In this document: positions 8,125 through 13,129 of the stretch, one piece after another
How the letters are laid out: each line of letters begins with the position of its first letter
Position numbering within the stretch: position 1 is the first letter of the stretch
Translations under genes and position numbers: made by a program
Source: CAYQUV01 sp964421005
Lineage (GTDB): Bacteria; Patescibacteriota; Minisyncoccia; Minisyncoccales; CG1-02-41-26
NCBI GenBank assembly: GCA_964421005.1
Contig: CAYQUV010000012.1
Location: 1-20,928 of the forward strand
DNA length: 20,928 bases
Reading direction: 5' to 3'
Notes under the pieces: model-generated
What the model was told of the DNA's origin: nothing
The model's input: the letters and a program-made list of their open reading frames with translations, nothing else
Databases searched by the model: none

Positions 8125-8822
8125 ATTAAATCAGAAAAATTCCTTAATATCTTTGCTCCTTGAGGAGAGGGTTTAAATTTCATATTTTTTCTTCTGTAAT
8201 CGGGGTTTTCTTTTAATTTTAATTTTACATCCTTTAAATTCAATTCTGGATGAAACTGAACCCCGTAAATATTTTTGAGTCTAAAGGCCTGTATTTTACA
8301 TCTTCTTCCTTTAGCCAAAAGGATAGCTCCCGGAGGCAGTTTTTTTAAACTGTCTTTATGGCCCTGCTGAACAATAAATTTTCCCGGCAATCCTGAAAAA
8401 AGTAAATCACTTTTTCCCTTTTCGGTCAGAAAAACAAAAGATGATCCTGTTTCTTCCTGGTTTTTAACCCTCCCAATTTCTCCTCCCAAAATATAAGCTA
8501 AAATTTGATGACCGAAACAAATCCCCAAAATGGGAATCTTTTCTTTTCTTATATTCTCAAGACAATCTATCGCTTTTTTAACTTTTCTCCAAAGTTCTTT
8601 TTTCTCTTTTTTTTCAGACAAACTAAACTCACTCGAACCGCCGATAATCAATCCGTCAAATTTCAAAATTTCCTTTCTGGATAAATTAACTTTCTCTCTA
8701 AAAAAATTTTTGATTTTAAATTGGGAAGGAGGAATTTTCAAGACTCTCAAAAAAGATTTTTTTTCAGACAAAGCAGCTTTTCTATTTTCTCTAAATTGTA
8801 AAAAAAGAAACTTTTTTTTCAT
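8118..8822 (-). CDS. Class I glutamine amidotransferase (GMP synthase glutaminase-like)
   Basis: A 234-aa stand-alone GATase1 domain. The nucleophile elbow is GICFGHQIL with Cys102, and the catalytic His191 and Glu193 lie in GVQFHPEL. DGLIIGGSSEFS (56-67) corresponds to the oxyanion-strand region. The domain resembles the glutaminase part of GuaA and the YfeJ/GAT1 stand-alone proteins, which release ammonia from glutamine or cleave gamma-glutamyl bonds. No synthetase domain is fused and no partner ATP-pyrophosphatase lies next to it, so the substrate is unknown. The ATG at 8822 is chosen over a TTG three codons upstream. It heads a two-gene unit with tatD and follows the terminator at 8960-8984. 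Confidence 0.85.
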   Translation of the reverse strand: MKKKFLFLQFRENRKAALSEKKSFLRVLKIPPSQFKIKNFFREKVNLSRKEILKFDGLIIGGSSEFSLSEKKEKKELWRKVKKAIDCLENIRKEKIPILGICFGHQILAYILGGEIGRVKNQEETGSSFVFLTEKGKSDLLFSGLPGKFIVQQGHKDSLKKLPPGAILLAKGRRCKIQAFRLKNIYGVQFHPELNLKDVKLKLKENPDYRRKNMKFKPSPQGAKILRNFSDLIC

Positions 8823-8878
8823 AGAAGTCAAAACGACTACCTAATGGCTTTATTGAATCACCAATTATTAAATTAACC

Positions 8879-8884
8879 TGTCAA
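8879..8884 (-). promoter_or_regulatory. Possible -35 element for the amidotransferase-tatD unit
   Basis: TTGACA on the minus strand, 56 bases before the amidotransferase ATG. No good -10 hexamer sits at 16-18 bases from it, so the promoter is tentative. An 8-bp inverted repeat lies just upstream at 8893-8916. Confidence 0.3.
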
Positions 8885-8892
8885 ATATTGAA

Positions 8893-8916
8893 CTTAATTA
8901 TTAGACACTAATTAAG
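8893..8916. repeat. 8-bp AT-rich inverted repeat upstream of the amidotransferase
   Basis: CTTAATTA (8893-8900) and TAATTAAG (8909-8916) form a perfect inverted repeat around 8 bases. It lies directly upstream of the TTGACA at 8879-8884. It could be an operator, but in such AT-rich sequence chance is a real alternative. Confidence 0.3.
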
Positions 8917-8959
8917 CTTAACAAATTTGCCTTTAAATCTCAATTTTAAAATAAAAAGA

Positions 8960-8984
8960 GTGGCTCTCTTTTTTATTGAGCCAC
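8960..8984 (-). terminator. Intrinsic terminator of small-protein cassette 1
   Basis: On the minus strand GTGGCTC, an 11-base loop, GAGCCAC, then TCTTTTTATTTT. It is 19 bases beyond the stop of the 69-aa gene. The stem sequence is nearly the same as in the terminator of cassette 2 (9531-9553). Confidence 0.8.
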
Positions 8985-9003
8985 CCTGAAGAAAGAAACT
9001 TAT

Positions 9004-9213
9004 TTACCAAAATTTCTCTTTTCCATCCCTTTCAGGTTTAACATCTCTTTTGTCCCCATTGCCGCTTAAAAGACGTTTTACCATTTTAAGAAATTCCTCG
9101 TCTCCTGCGCTGATTAATTCAACAACTTTCCTGAACGCCTTTTCCCTTTCAAGAGGACTTTCGTTAGTCTTATATTTATTGGCTGCAGCAACCAATTCTA
9201 AAAGCCGATCCAT
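9004..9213 (-). CDS. Small charged helical protein of unknown function (cassette 1)
   Basis: A 69-aa protein I do not recognise. It begins MDRLLELVAAANKYK and is predicted by eye to form two or three amphipathic helices (about 1-14, 20-36, 39-50), followed by a hydrophilic Lys/Asp/Glu/Arg tail (52-69) ending in KEKFW. There is no signal peptide, membrane segment or cysteine, so a soluble cytosolic protein is likely. The case for a real gene is strong: a near-perfect Shine-Dalgarno AAGGAGG 6 bases before the ATG, its own consensus promoter and leader, and an intrinsic terminator just after the stop. The leader has the form of a peptide-controlled attenuator, so expression is probably conditional. 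No clear similarity to the 62-aa protein of cassette 2 was seen beyond size, charge and helical character. Confidence 0.75.
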   Translation of the reverse strand: MDRLLELVAAANKYKTNESPLEREKAFRKVVELISAGDEEFLKMVKRLLSGNGDKRDVKPERDGKEKFW

Positions 9214-9219
9214 CTTTAA

Positions 9220-9226
9220 CCTCCTT
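9220..9226 (-). promoter_or_regulatory. Strong Shine-Dalgarno site of the 69-aa gene
   Basis: AAGGAGG on the minus strand, with a 6-base spacer to the ATG at 9213. Sites this strong are exceptional in the window: apart from the other small gene, only recO has one. Confidence 0.85.
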
Positions 9227-9275
9227 TTTAGTTCGTTCTATTTATATTATTTTCAAGGTGCTGTCAAATTAAAAA

Positions 9276-9296
9276 CTCCCAGTTCTTGACTGGGAG
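9276..9296 (-). terminator. Attenuator terminator of leader 1 (strands 3 and 4)
   Basis: On the minus strand CTCCCAG, a 7-base loop TCAAGAA, CTGGGAG, then TTTTTAATTT. The perfect 7-bp stem is extended by A4/T4 pairs across one bulged C. It lies between the leader ORF stop (9328) and the Shine-Dalgarno of the 69-aa gene, so it would stop transcription before that gene. Confidence 0.85.
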
Positions 9297-9406
9297 GTTT
9301 TCTCCTGATTTTATTCAATTTTAGAATTTATAATTTGCTCAAATTAAAACCTCCCAGCCAATAAGAAAAATTAAAATAAAAACTAAAACCAAAAGCTGAG
9401 AGGCTG
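9276..9406 (-). promoter_or_regulatory. Leader 1: four-strand transcription attenuator
   Basis: Four mutually exclusive segments on the minus strand. Strand 1 CCTCTCAGC (9403-9395) pairs with GCTGGGAGG of strand 2 (9358-9350; 9 bp, one G-U). Strand 2 CTGGGAGGTTTT (9357-9346) also pairs perfectly over 12 bp with strand 3 AAAACCTCCCAG (9301-9290). Strand 3 pairs with strand 4 to form the terminator (9296-9276). So 1:2 allows termination and 2:3 prevents it. Strands 1 and 2 lie inside the 40-codon leader ORF, and the Phe/Tyr/Trp-rich codons lie between them. This is the architecture of ribosome-mediated attenuation (trp, phe and his leaders). Pairings are read directly; the regulation is inferred. 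Confidence 0.7.
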
Positions 9407-9450
9407 TTATTAATGTCTGATTCAATTTTTTCTTGTTTTAATTTTGACAT
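9328..9450 (-). CDS. Leader peptide 1, Phe/Tyr-rich (40 aa)
   Basis: A 40-codon ORF from ATG at 9450 to TAA at 9328. The N-terminal half is polar (MSKLKQEKIESDINNS); residues 20-31 read FGFSFYFNFSYW, with five Phe, two Tyr and one Trp codon in twelve, all Phe as TTT. It ends LGGFNLSKL. It starts about 20 bases after the predicted transcription start and has only a weak ribosome site. The aromatic run follows RNA strand 1 and precedes strand 2 of the attenuator, as expected for a control peptide such as PheL. A ribosome slowed on codons 20-26 would cover strand 1 and leave strand 2 free. The peptide itself probably has no further role, though a nascent arrest peptide is an alternative. Confidence 0.65.
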   Translation of the reverse strand: MSKLKQEKIESDINNSLSAFGFSFYFNFSYWLGGFNLSKL

Positions 9451-9477
9451 TTCAGGAAATATATTAGCTTTTATTCA

Positions 9478-9505
9478 ATTATAAAAATCCGAAATTTTTT
9501 GTCAA
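9478..9505 (-). promoter_or_regulatory. Consensus sigma70 promoter of cassette 1
   Basis: On the minus strand, TTGACA (9505-9500), a 16-base spacer, and TATAAT (9483-9478), both hexamers perfect. Transcription should begin near 9471, giving a leader of about 258 bases before the 69-aa gene and placing the leader ORF start about 20 bases in. This is the best promoter seen in the window. Confidence 0.8.
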
Positions 9506-9530
9506 ATGAATTTATAATGAATTGATAAAA

Positions 9531-9553
9531 AGGTGGCTCTGAAAGAGCCACCT
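9531..9553 (-). terminator. Intrinsic terminator of small-protein cassette 2
   Basis: A perfect 9-bp stem AGGTGGCTC/GAGCCACCT with a 5-base loop, followed on the minus strand by TTTTATC. It lies 24 bases after the stop of the 62-aa gene and just upstream of the cassette 1 promoter, so the two cassettes are separate transcription units. The arm GGTGGCTC is shared with the cassette 1 terminator. Confidence 0.85.
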
Positions 9554-9577
9554 ATATTTTTTAGGATAATCTTACTG

Positions 9578-9766
9578 CTAGGATAACTTTACCATCAAAG
9601 CCTGCATTTCTCTTTTTAGATTACTAAGACAGAATCCTAATTTCCTCCTCTCTTCTTCAGTGATTTCAGGATTGTTCAACTTTACCTCGATTTCCTCCTT
9701 TTCCTCACACAAGCTGGCAAATCTCTCTACTACATCGGCGTTCTTGCCGGAAATATCTTCAAACAT
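9578..9766 (-). CDS. Small coiled-coil-like protein of unknown function (cassette 2)
   Basis: A 62-aa protein from the ATG at 9766, not recognised. It is highly charged and reads as a helical hairpin: helix 1 about residues 9-29 (DVVERFASLCEEKEEIEVKL), a turn NNPEIT, and helix 2 about 35-61 (EERRKLGFCLSNLKREMQAL). Two cysteines, one per helix, and leucines at heptad-like spacing could make a small coiled-coil dimer. No signal peptide or membrane segment. The start is fixed by AAGGAGG 5 bases upstream; an in-frame TTG at 9802 lies before this site and can be dismissed. It has its own promoter, attenuator-like leader and terminator, laid out as in cassette 1. Confidence 0.75.
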   Translation of the reverse strand: MFEDISGKNADVVERFASLCEEKEEIEVKLNNPEITEEERRKLGFCLSNLKREMQALMVKLS

Positions 9767-9771
9767 CTCAT

Positions 9772-9778
9772 CCTCCTT
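9772..9778 (-). promoter_or_regulatory. Strong Shine-Dalgarno site of the 62-aa gene
   Basis: AAGGAGG on the minus strand, with a 5-base spacer (ATGAG) to the ATG at 9766. It decides the start codon against the longer in-frame reading. Confidence 0.85.
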
Positions 9779-9821
9779 TTTAAAGTACGAGTCAAAGTAC
9801 AAAACTTTTTTAATTTAAAAA

Positions 9822-9839
9822 TCCCGGCTTCTGCCGGGA
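9822..9839 (-). terminator. Attenuator terminator of leader 2 (strands 3 and 4)
   Basis: On the minus strand TCCCGGC, loop AGAA, GCCGGGA, then TTTTTAAATT: a 7-bp GC-rich stem with a U-run. It lies between the leader 2 ORF stop (9867) and the Shine-Dalgarno of the 62-aa gene. Confidence 0.85.
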
Positions 9840-9908
9840 GTTTTAACTTTGAATATTTTTTGAAATTTAGAATCTTCTCAAGCTAAAATCTCCCAGCAAA
9901 CCGAGAGT
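9822..9908 (-). promoter_or_regulatory. Leader 2: four-strand transcription attenuator
   Basis: Same logic as leader 1 on the minus strand. Strand 1 CTCTCGG (within 9908-9901) can pair with strand 2 CTGGGAG (9896-9890; 7 bp with two G-U) across a TTTG loop. Strand 2 CTGGGAGATTTT (9896-9885) can instead pair with AAAACTCCCGG (9844-9834) using GGGAG/CTCCC, one bulged A and TTTT/AAAA. That consumes the 5' arm of the terminator. Strands 1 and 2 are inside the 34-codon leader ORF. The 1:2 hairpin is weaker and tighter than in leader 1, so the behaviour may differ. Confidence 0.6.
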
Positions 9909-9971
9909 AACGACAAATTTAATAAAAGGCTTCCCCTTCGTTTCATTTATCAGATTAATCTCTTTTATCAT
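9867..9971 (-). CDS. Leader peptide 2 (34 aa)
   Basis: A 34-codon ORF from ATG at 9971 to TAA at 9867. It starts MIKEINLINETKGK and ends LLGDFSLRRF. Its last nine codons and stop align in frame with the end of leader peptide 1 (27 of 33 bases identical), and the stop codons coincide. Phe codons 16 and 19 (PFIKFVV) precede strand 1 (codons 22-24); a ribosome paused there would mask strand 1 and free strand 2. The aromatic bias is much weaker than in leader 1, so the sensed signal may be different or general. The ribosome site is weak (GAAGA). Confidence 0.55.
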   Translation of the reverse strand: MIKEINLINETKGKPFIKFVVTLGLLGDFSLRRF

Positions 9972-10008
9972 AATTATTTCTTCAAATTTATTTTTCGATT
10001 ATTTTATT

Positions 10009-10038
10009 AAAATAGCAAAAAGTAAATACCTTTGTCAA
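10009..10038 (-). promoter_or_regulatory. Promoter of cassette 2
   Basis: On the minus strand, TTGACA (10038-10033), an 18-base spacer, and TATTTT (10014-10009). The start near 10002 gives a leader of about 236 bases before the 62-aa gene. It begins 20 bases after the metG stop. I see no terminator for metG, so metG transcripts may also enter this leader. Confidence 0.55.
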
Positions 10039-10057
10039 TGCTTTTTATTTTTGCTTT

Positions 10058-11779
10058 TCATTTTCGCTTTCCGGTAAGTTTGGCTAATTCTTCCTCGATA
10101 TTTTTCTCGTCAATCTTAGGGAAAAGAGGACTTATCTTTAAAGAAAGCTTAATAAAAACCGGCTCTTCAATAGCTGACCATTGATTTTTTCCTTCTTGAA
10201 ATTTAATTTTTTCTTTTATGCCCAGCAACCGGTTAAGCTTTTGCGCGCTCTGAGGAACAAAGGGATAAAGAAGTATCCTTAAAGCATTGACAATAGCTAG
10301 AGCATTAACAATAATGTCCTTTGCTTTTTTCGGGTCTTCTTTAACCAATTTCCACACCTGATACCTGTCAATGTATTGATTACCAAAAGATGCCAAATCA
10401 AGGATTTTCTTAATTGAAAAACGAAACTCCCCTTTTTCGAGATAAAAAGAGGTCTCCCTGAAAATTTTTTTAATATACGATTGTATTTCGGGAGAAAGAG
10501 AATTAGAGAAAATTTCAAAATTATTTCCAAAATTTTTCTGAGCCAGAGTTAAAACACGATGAATAAAATTACCGACTGTCCCAATAAGCACATTGTTATT
10601 TGTTTCGATAAAATCAGACCATGTAAAATTAATTTCCTTTTGTTCGGGCATATTGAAACTTAGATAAAAACGAAGAGCATCAACAGGATATTTTTTAACA
10701 AAATAAGCTGTGTCAATAAACCAATTATGGCTCTTAGACATCTTTTTTCCTTCCAAAGTTAAAAATTTATTAACAAAAACATTTGTCGGAAGATTTATCT
10801 TCTTGTCGTAGGCAATAAGCTGGGCAGGCCAGTTAATGGTATGAAAAACAAGATTATCCTGCCCCACAAAATAATAAGTTTCTGCTTTCTTATTATAGAA
10901 AAAATCTTTCCAATAATCAGGTTTTTTGATTATCTCGGAATATTCTCTAGCTCCTGACAGATAACCGATTACCGCTTCAAACCAAACATAAAAAACTTTC
11001 TTCTTTATATTTTCAATCCGTTGGGCTTCGGGTATTCGGGAAACAGGCAAAGGAACTCCGTAATCCATATCCCTGGTAATGGCTCGGGGTTTTAAACCTT
11101 CTTTAATCCAACCTAAAGCTTCTTTTTTAACCCATTCTCTCATTTCCCTGCGAGAAAGAAGCCATTTTTTAACATCATTTTGAAGTTTGGTTAGATCAAG
11201 AAAATAATTTTCTGTTTTCCTTCTGACCAATTTGCTTTTATCTAATTTTGATATCGGATTGATAAGTTCAAGAGGATCTAAGGCTCTGCCGCATTTTTCG
11301 CATTGGTCGCCTCTTGCTTCCGGAAAATGGCAATAAGGACATTCACCTTCAATGTATCTATCTTGAAGAAATTTTTTAGATTTCTCAGAATATAGTTGTT
11401 CTCTTTTTAAAATTTTAATAAAACCGTTTTTTAATAATCTTAAAAACATCTCTTGGGTAGTTTTTTGATGATTAAGAGTATGAGTTGAAGTATAAAGAGT
11501 ATACTCAATCCAAAATTTCTTCAGGTATTTTTTATCCAATTCGTGAAATCTCTGAGCAATATCGGCAGGTTTTGTTTTCTCCTTTTCTGCCCGCAGAGTT
11601 ATTGGAGTTCCGTGAAAATCAGAGCCTGATATCATCAAAACTCTGTTTCCTTTAAGTTTGTGAAAGCGGGAAAAAATATCGGGCGGCAAATAAGCGCCTG
11701 CTAAATTCCCAATATGAAAAAGGTCATTAACATAAGGCCAGGCAACCCCAATATATATATTTTTTGGGTTTGTTTTCAT
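10058..11779 (-). CDS. metG: Methionyl-tRNA synthetase
   Basis: A 573-aa class I synthetase charging initiator and elongator tRNA-Met. HIGH is HIGN (22-25) in PYVNDLFHIGNLAG, KMSKS is at 346-350. The knuckle insertion has one four-cysteine zinc site (Cys 147, 150, 160, 163: CPYC and CEKC), and SGSDFHGTPI fits the MetRS active site. The anticodon-binding helical domain follows, and the protein stops soon after it, without the EMAP-like dimerisation domain of longer MetRS. The stop is TGA, evidence for the standard code. The ATG at 11779 is 78 bases from a divergently transcribed membrane gene, so both promoters lie in that gap. Confidence 0.97.
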   Translation of the reverse strand: MKTNPKNIYIGVAWPYVNDLFHIGNLAGAYLPPDIFSRFHKLKGNRVLMISGSDFHGTPITLRAEKEKTKPADIAQRFHELDKKYLKKFWIEYTLYTSTHTLNHQKTTQEMFLRLLKNGFIKILKREQLYSEKSKKFLQDRYIEGECPYCHFPEARGDQCEKCGRALDPLELINPISKLDKSKLVRRKTENYFLDLTKLQNDVKKWLLSRREMREWVKKEALGWIKEGLKPRAITRDMDYGVPLPVSRIPEAQRIENIKKKVFYVWFEAVIGYLSGAREYSEIIKKPDYWKDFFYNKKAETYYFVGQDNLVFHTINWPAQLIAYDKKINLPTNVFVNKFLTLEGKKMSKSHNWFIDTAYFVKKYPVDALRFYLSFNMPEQKEINFTWSDFIETNNNVLIGTVGNFIHRVLTLAQKNFGNNFEIFSNSLSPEIQSYIKKIFRETSFYLEKGEFRFSIKKILDLASFGNQYIDRYQVWKLVKEDPKKAKDIIVNALAIVNALRILLYPFVPQSAQKLNRLLGIKEKIKFQEGKNQWSAIEEPVFIKLSLKISPLFPKIDEKNIEEELAKLTGKRK

Positions 11780-11857
11780 AAATTAAGGAGTTATAATAAA
11801 ACTTAATCTAGTCATAAATTTATTTCATTTATTTTATCATATTAAAGAATAATTTCT

Positions 11858-12340
11858 ATGATTTTAGCGGTTCATTTCCTTTTCGGAGCAGCTCTGGTTC
11901 TAAATATTAACTATCTGCCCTTAGCTCTCCTTGTGGCTTTTTTCAGCCATTATCTTTTGGATAGTTTGCCACACTTTGAATACTCTATTGAAAATATTCA
12001 AAGAAAAAGGTGGAGAGAATCATTTGACGATTTCTTAAAAGTTTTTCTTGATCTCTCTTTGGGAATTATCATTGCTTTCTTTCTTTCAAAAAACTTTCTT
12101 TTATCCTTTCTCGGTGGCTTTACTGCCATCTTGCCTGACAGTTTAATACTACTCGGTTTAATCTGTCCAAACAGATTGCTATTGGAACATAATAATTTCC
12201 ACCGCAAATTTCATTTCTCCAAAAGTCCCAAAGAATCTGGAAAACTAGAGTTTTACTTCAAAGGAAAAAAAATCTCCCCTTTTTGGGCTTTTTTAAGTCA
12301 ATTTTCTGTAACGGTTATTTCTGTTTTTCTTTTTTTATAA
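11858..12340 (+). CDS. Polytopic membrane protein with His/Asp motifs (possibly YdjM/DUF457-like)
   Basis: A 160-aa hydrophobic protein and the only substantial plus-strand gene. About four membrane segments are visible (roughly 3-30, 62-78, 82-102, 141-160). Conserved-looking polar residues sit in or next to them: His6, SHYLLDSLPHFEY (His31, Asp35, His39), Asp65, and Asp94 in ILPD, plus His111/His115. The arrangement recalls the YdjM-type membrane-bound metal-dependent hydrolases (DUF457), but length and spacing are only approximate, so no function is assigned. It is divergent from metG and its last 6 bases overlap the end of rsmI tail to tail. No Shine-Dalgarno is seen. Confidence 0.7.
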   Translation: MILAVHFLFGAALVLNINYLPLALLVAFFSHYLLDSLPHFEYSIENIQRKRWRESFDDFLKVFLDLSLGIIIAFFLSKNFLLSFLGGFTAILPDSLILLGLICPNRLLLEHNNFHRKFHFSKSPKESGKLEFYFKGKKISPFWAFLSQFSVTVISVFLFL

Positions 12341-13126
12341 CTTATTCCTTACTATAACTACAAACTCTCCTTTAATTTTATCTCCTTTAATTTTCTCAAT
12401 TACCTGAGAAACAGTCCCCCGATAGATTATTTCAAATTTCTTAGTCAACTCATGACAGACAACTATCTTTTGATTTATTTTCCCGGCATCAGAATCATCA
12501 GGAACATTAGAATCATTGGCAGCACCAGCATCATTGGGGACAGTGGAGTTATTAAGTGTGATAGAGCCGTTTCTGCCAGATTTATCTTTAATCATCGCTT
12601 TTTTTAAATCTCTAAGTGATTTCAAAATACGATGAGGCGACTCGTAAAAAATTACCGGGTATTTTGAGTTAGTAACTTCTTCAAAAAATTTTATTCTTTT
12701 TCTTTTAGCAGGGGGGAAACCTAAAAACAAAAATTTATCCATTGGAAAACCGGAAACACTGGCAGCAGCAGTAAGAGCCGAAGGGCCAGGGATAGGAATA
12801 ATTTTAACTCGATTACCCATCTTTTCAACAACCTGTTCAATCAACTTGTTGCCTGGATCGGAAATCCCCGGAGTTCCGGCATCGGAAACCAAAGCCAAAT
12901 TTTTTCCTTGCTGGAACTGGTTTAAAATATAATTTACTTTTTTGAGTTTGCTATATTGATAGTAACTAAGGGTCGAGGTTTTTATTTGGTAATAATGCAA
13001 TAATTTCTTTGTTACTCTAGTATCTTCGCATAAAATTAAATCAACGCCCTTTAAAATTTCAAGAGCGCGAAAAGTGATATCTTTTAAATTGCCAATGGGA
13101 GTGGCAACAATGTAAAGAAAAGCCAT
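12335..13126 (-). CDS. rsmI: 16S rRNA 2'-O-ribose C1402 methyltransferase RsmI, with an inserted repeat
   Basis: A 263-aa SAM-dependent methyltransferase of the tetrapyrrole-methylase fold. Signatures in order: LYIVATPIGNLKDIT (4-18), LCEDTR (32-37), LVSDAGTPGISDPG (79-92), PIPGPSALTAAASVSG (111-126), FLGFPPAKR, YESPHR (161-166) and CHELTKKFE (224-232). RsmI methylates the 2'-O of C1402 in the decoding centre together with RsmH. Between the methyltransferase core and the C-terminal strand pair there is an extra low-complexity segment of about 30 residues (188-218) built from 6-residue repeats. The gene begins 3 bases after the AI-2E gene stop and is last in that operon. Confidence 0.93.
   Translation of the reverse strand: MAFLYIVATPIGNLKDITFRALEILKGVDLILCEDTRVTKKLLHYYQIKTSTLSYYQYSKLKKVNYILNQFQQGKNLALVSDAGTPGISDPGNKLIEQVVEKMGNRVKIIPIPGPSALTAAASVSGFPMDKFLFLGFPPAKRKRIKFFEEVTNSKYPVIFYESPHRILKSLRDLKKAMIKDKSGRNGSITLNNSTVPNDAGAANDSNVPDDSDAGKINQKIVVCHELTKKFEIIYRGTVSQVIEKIKGDKIKGEFVVIVRNKL
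12473..12562 (-). repeat. 18-bp tandem repeat inside rsmI (hexapeptide units)
   Basis: Consecutive 18-base units encode TVPNDA (12544-12527), GAANDS (12526-12509) and NVPDDS (12508-12491). A more diverged unit ITLNNS (12562-12545) stands before them and a partial DAGKIN after. The shared core on the minus strand is AATGATTCT or close variants. The unit length is a multiple of three, so the frame is kept. Confidence 0.7.
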
Positions 13127-13129
13127 ATT

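Noticed and set aside
9276..9406. Leader 1 as a T-box or metabolite riboswitch.
   Set aside because: No T-box core (AGGGTGGNACCGCG-like) and no recognised aptamer consensus. The four-strand pairing inside an ORF with aromatic codons is explained better by leader-peptide attenuation.
9767..9802. Longer form of the 62-aa protein starting at TTG 9802.
   Set aside because: The AAGGAGG site lies inside the extension and is placed correctly for the ATG at 9766.
10058..10060. Reassigned UGA codon (Gly code of some CPR lineages).
   Set aside because: metG ends normally at TGA after the anticodon-binding domain, and no reading frame needs UGA read as an amino acid.
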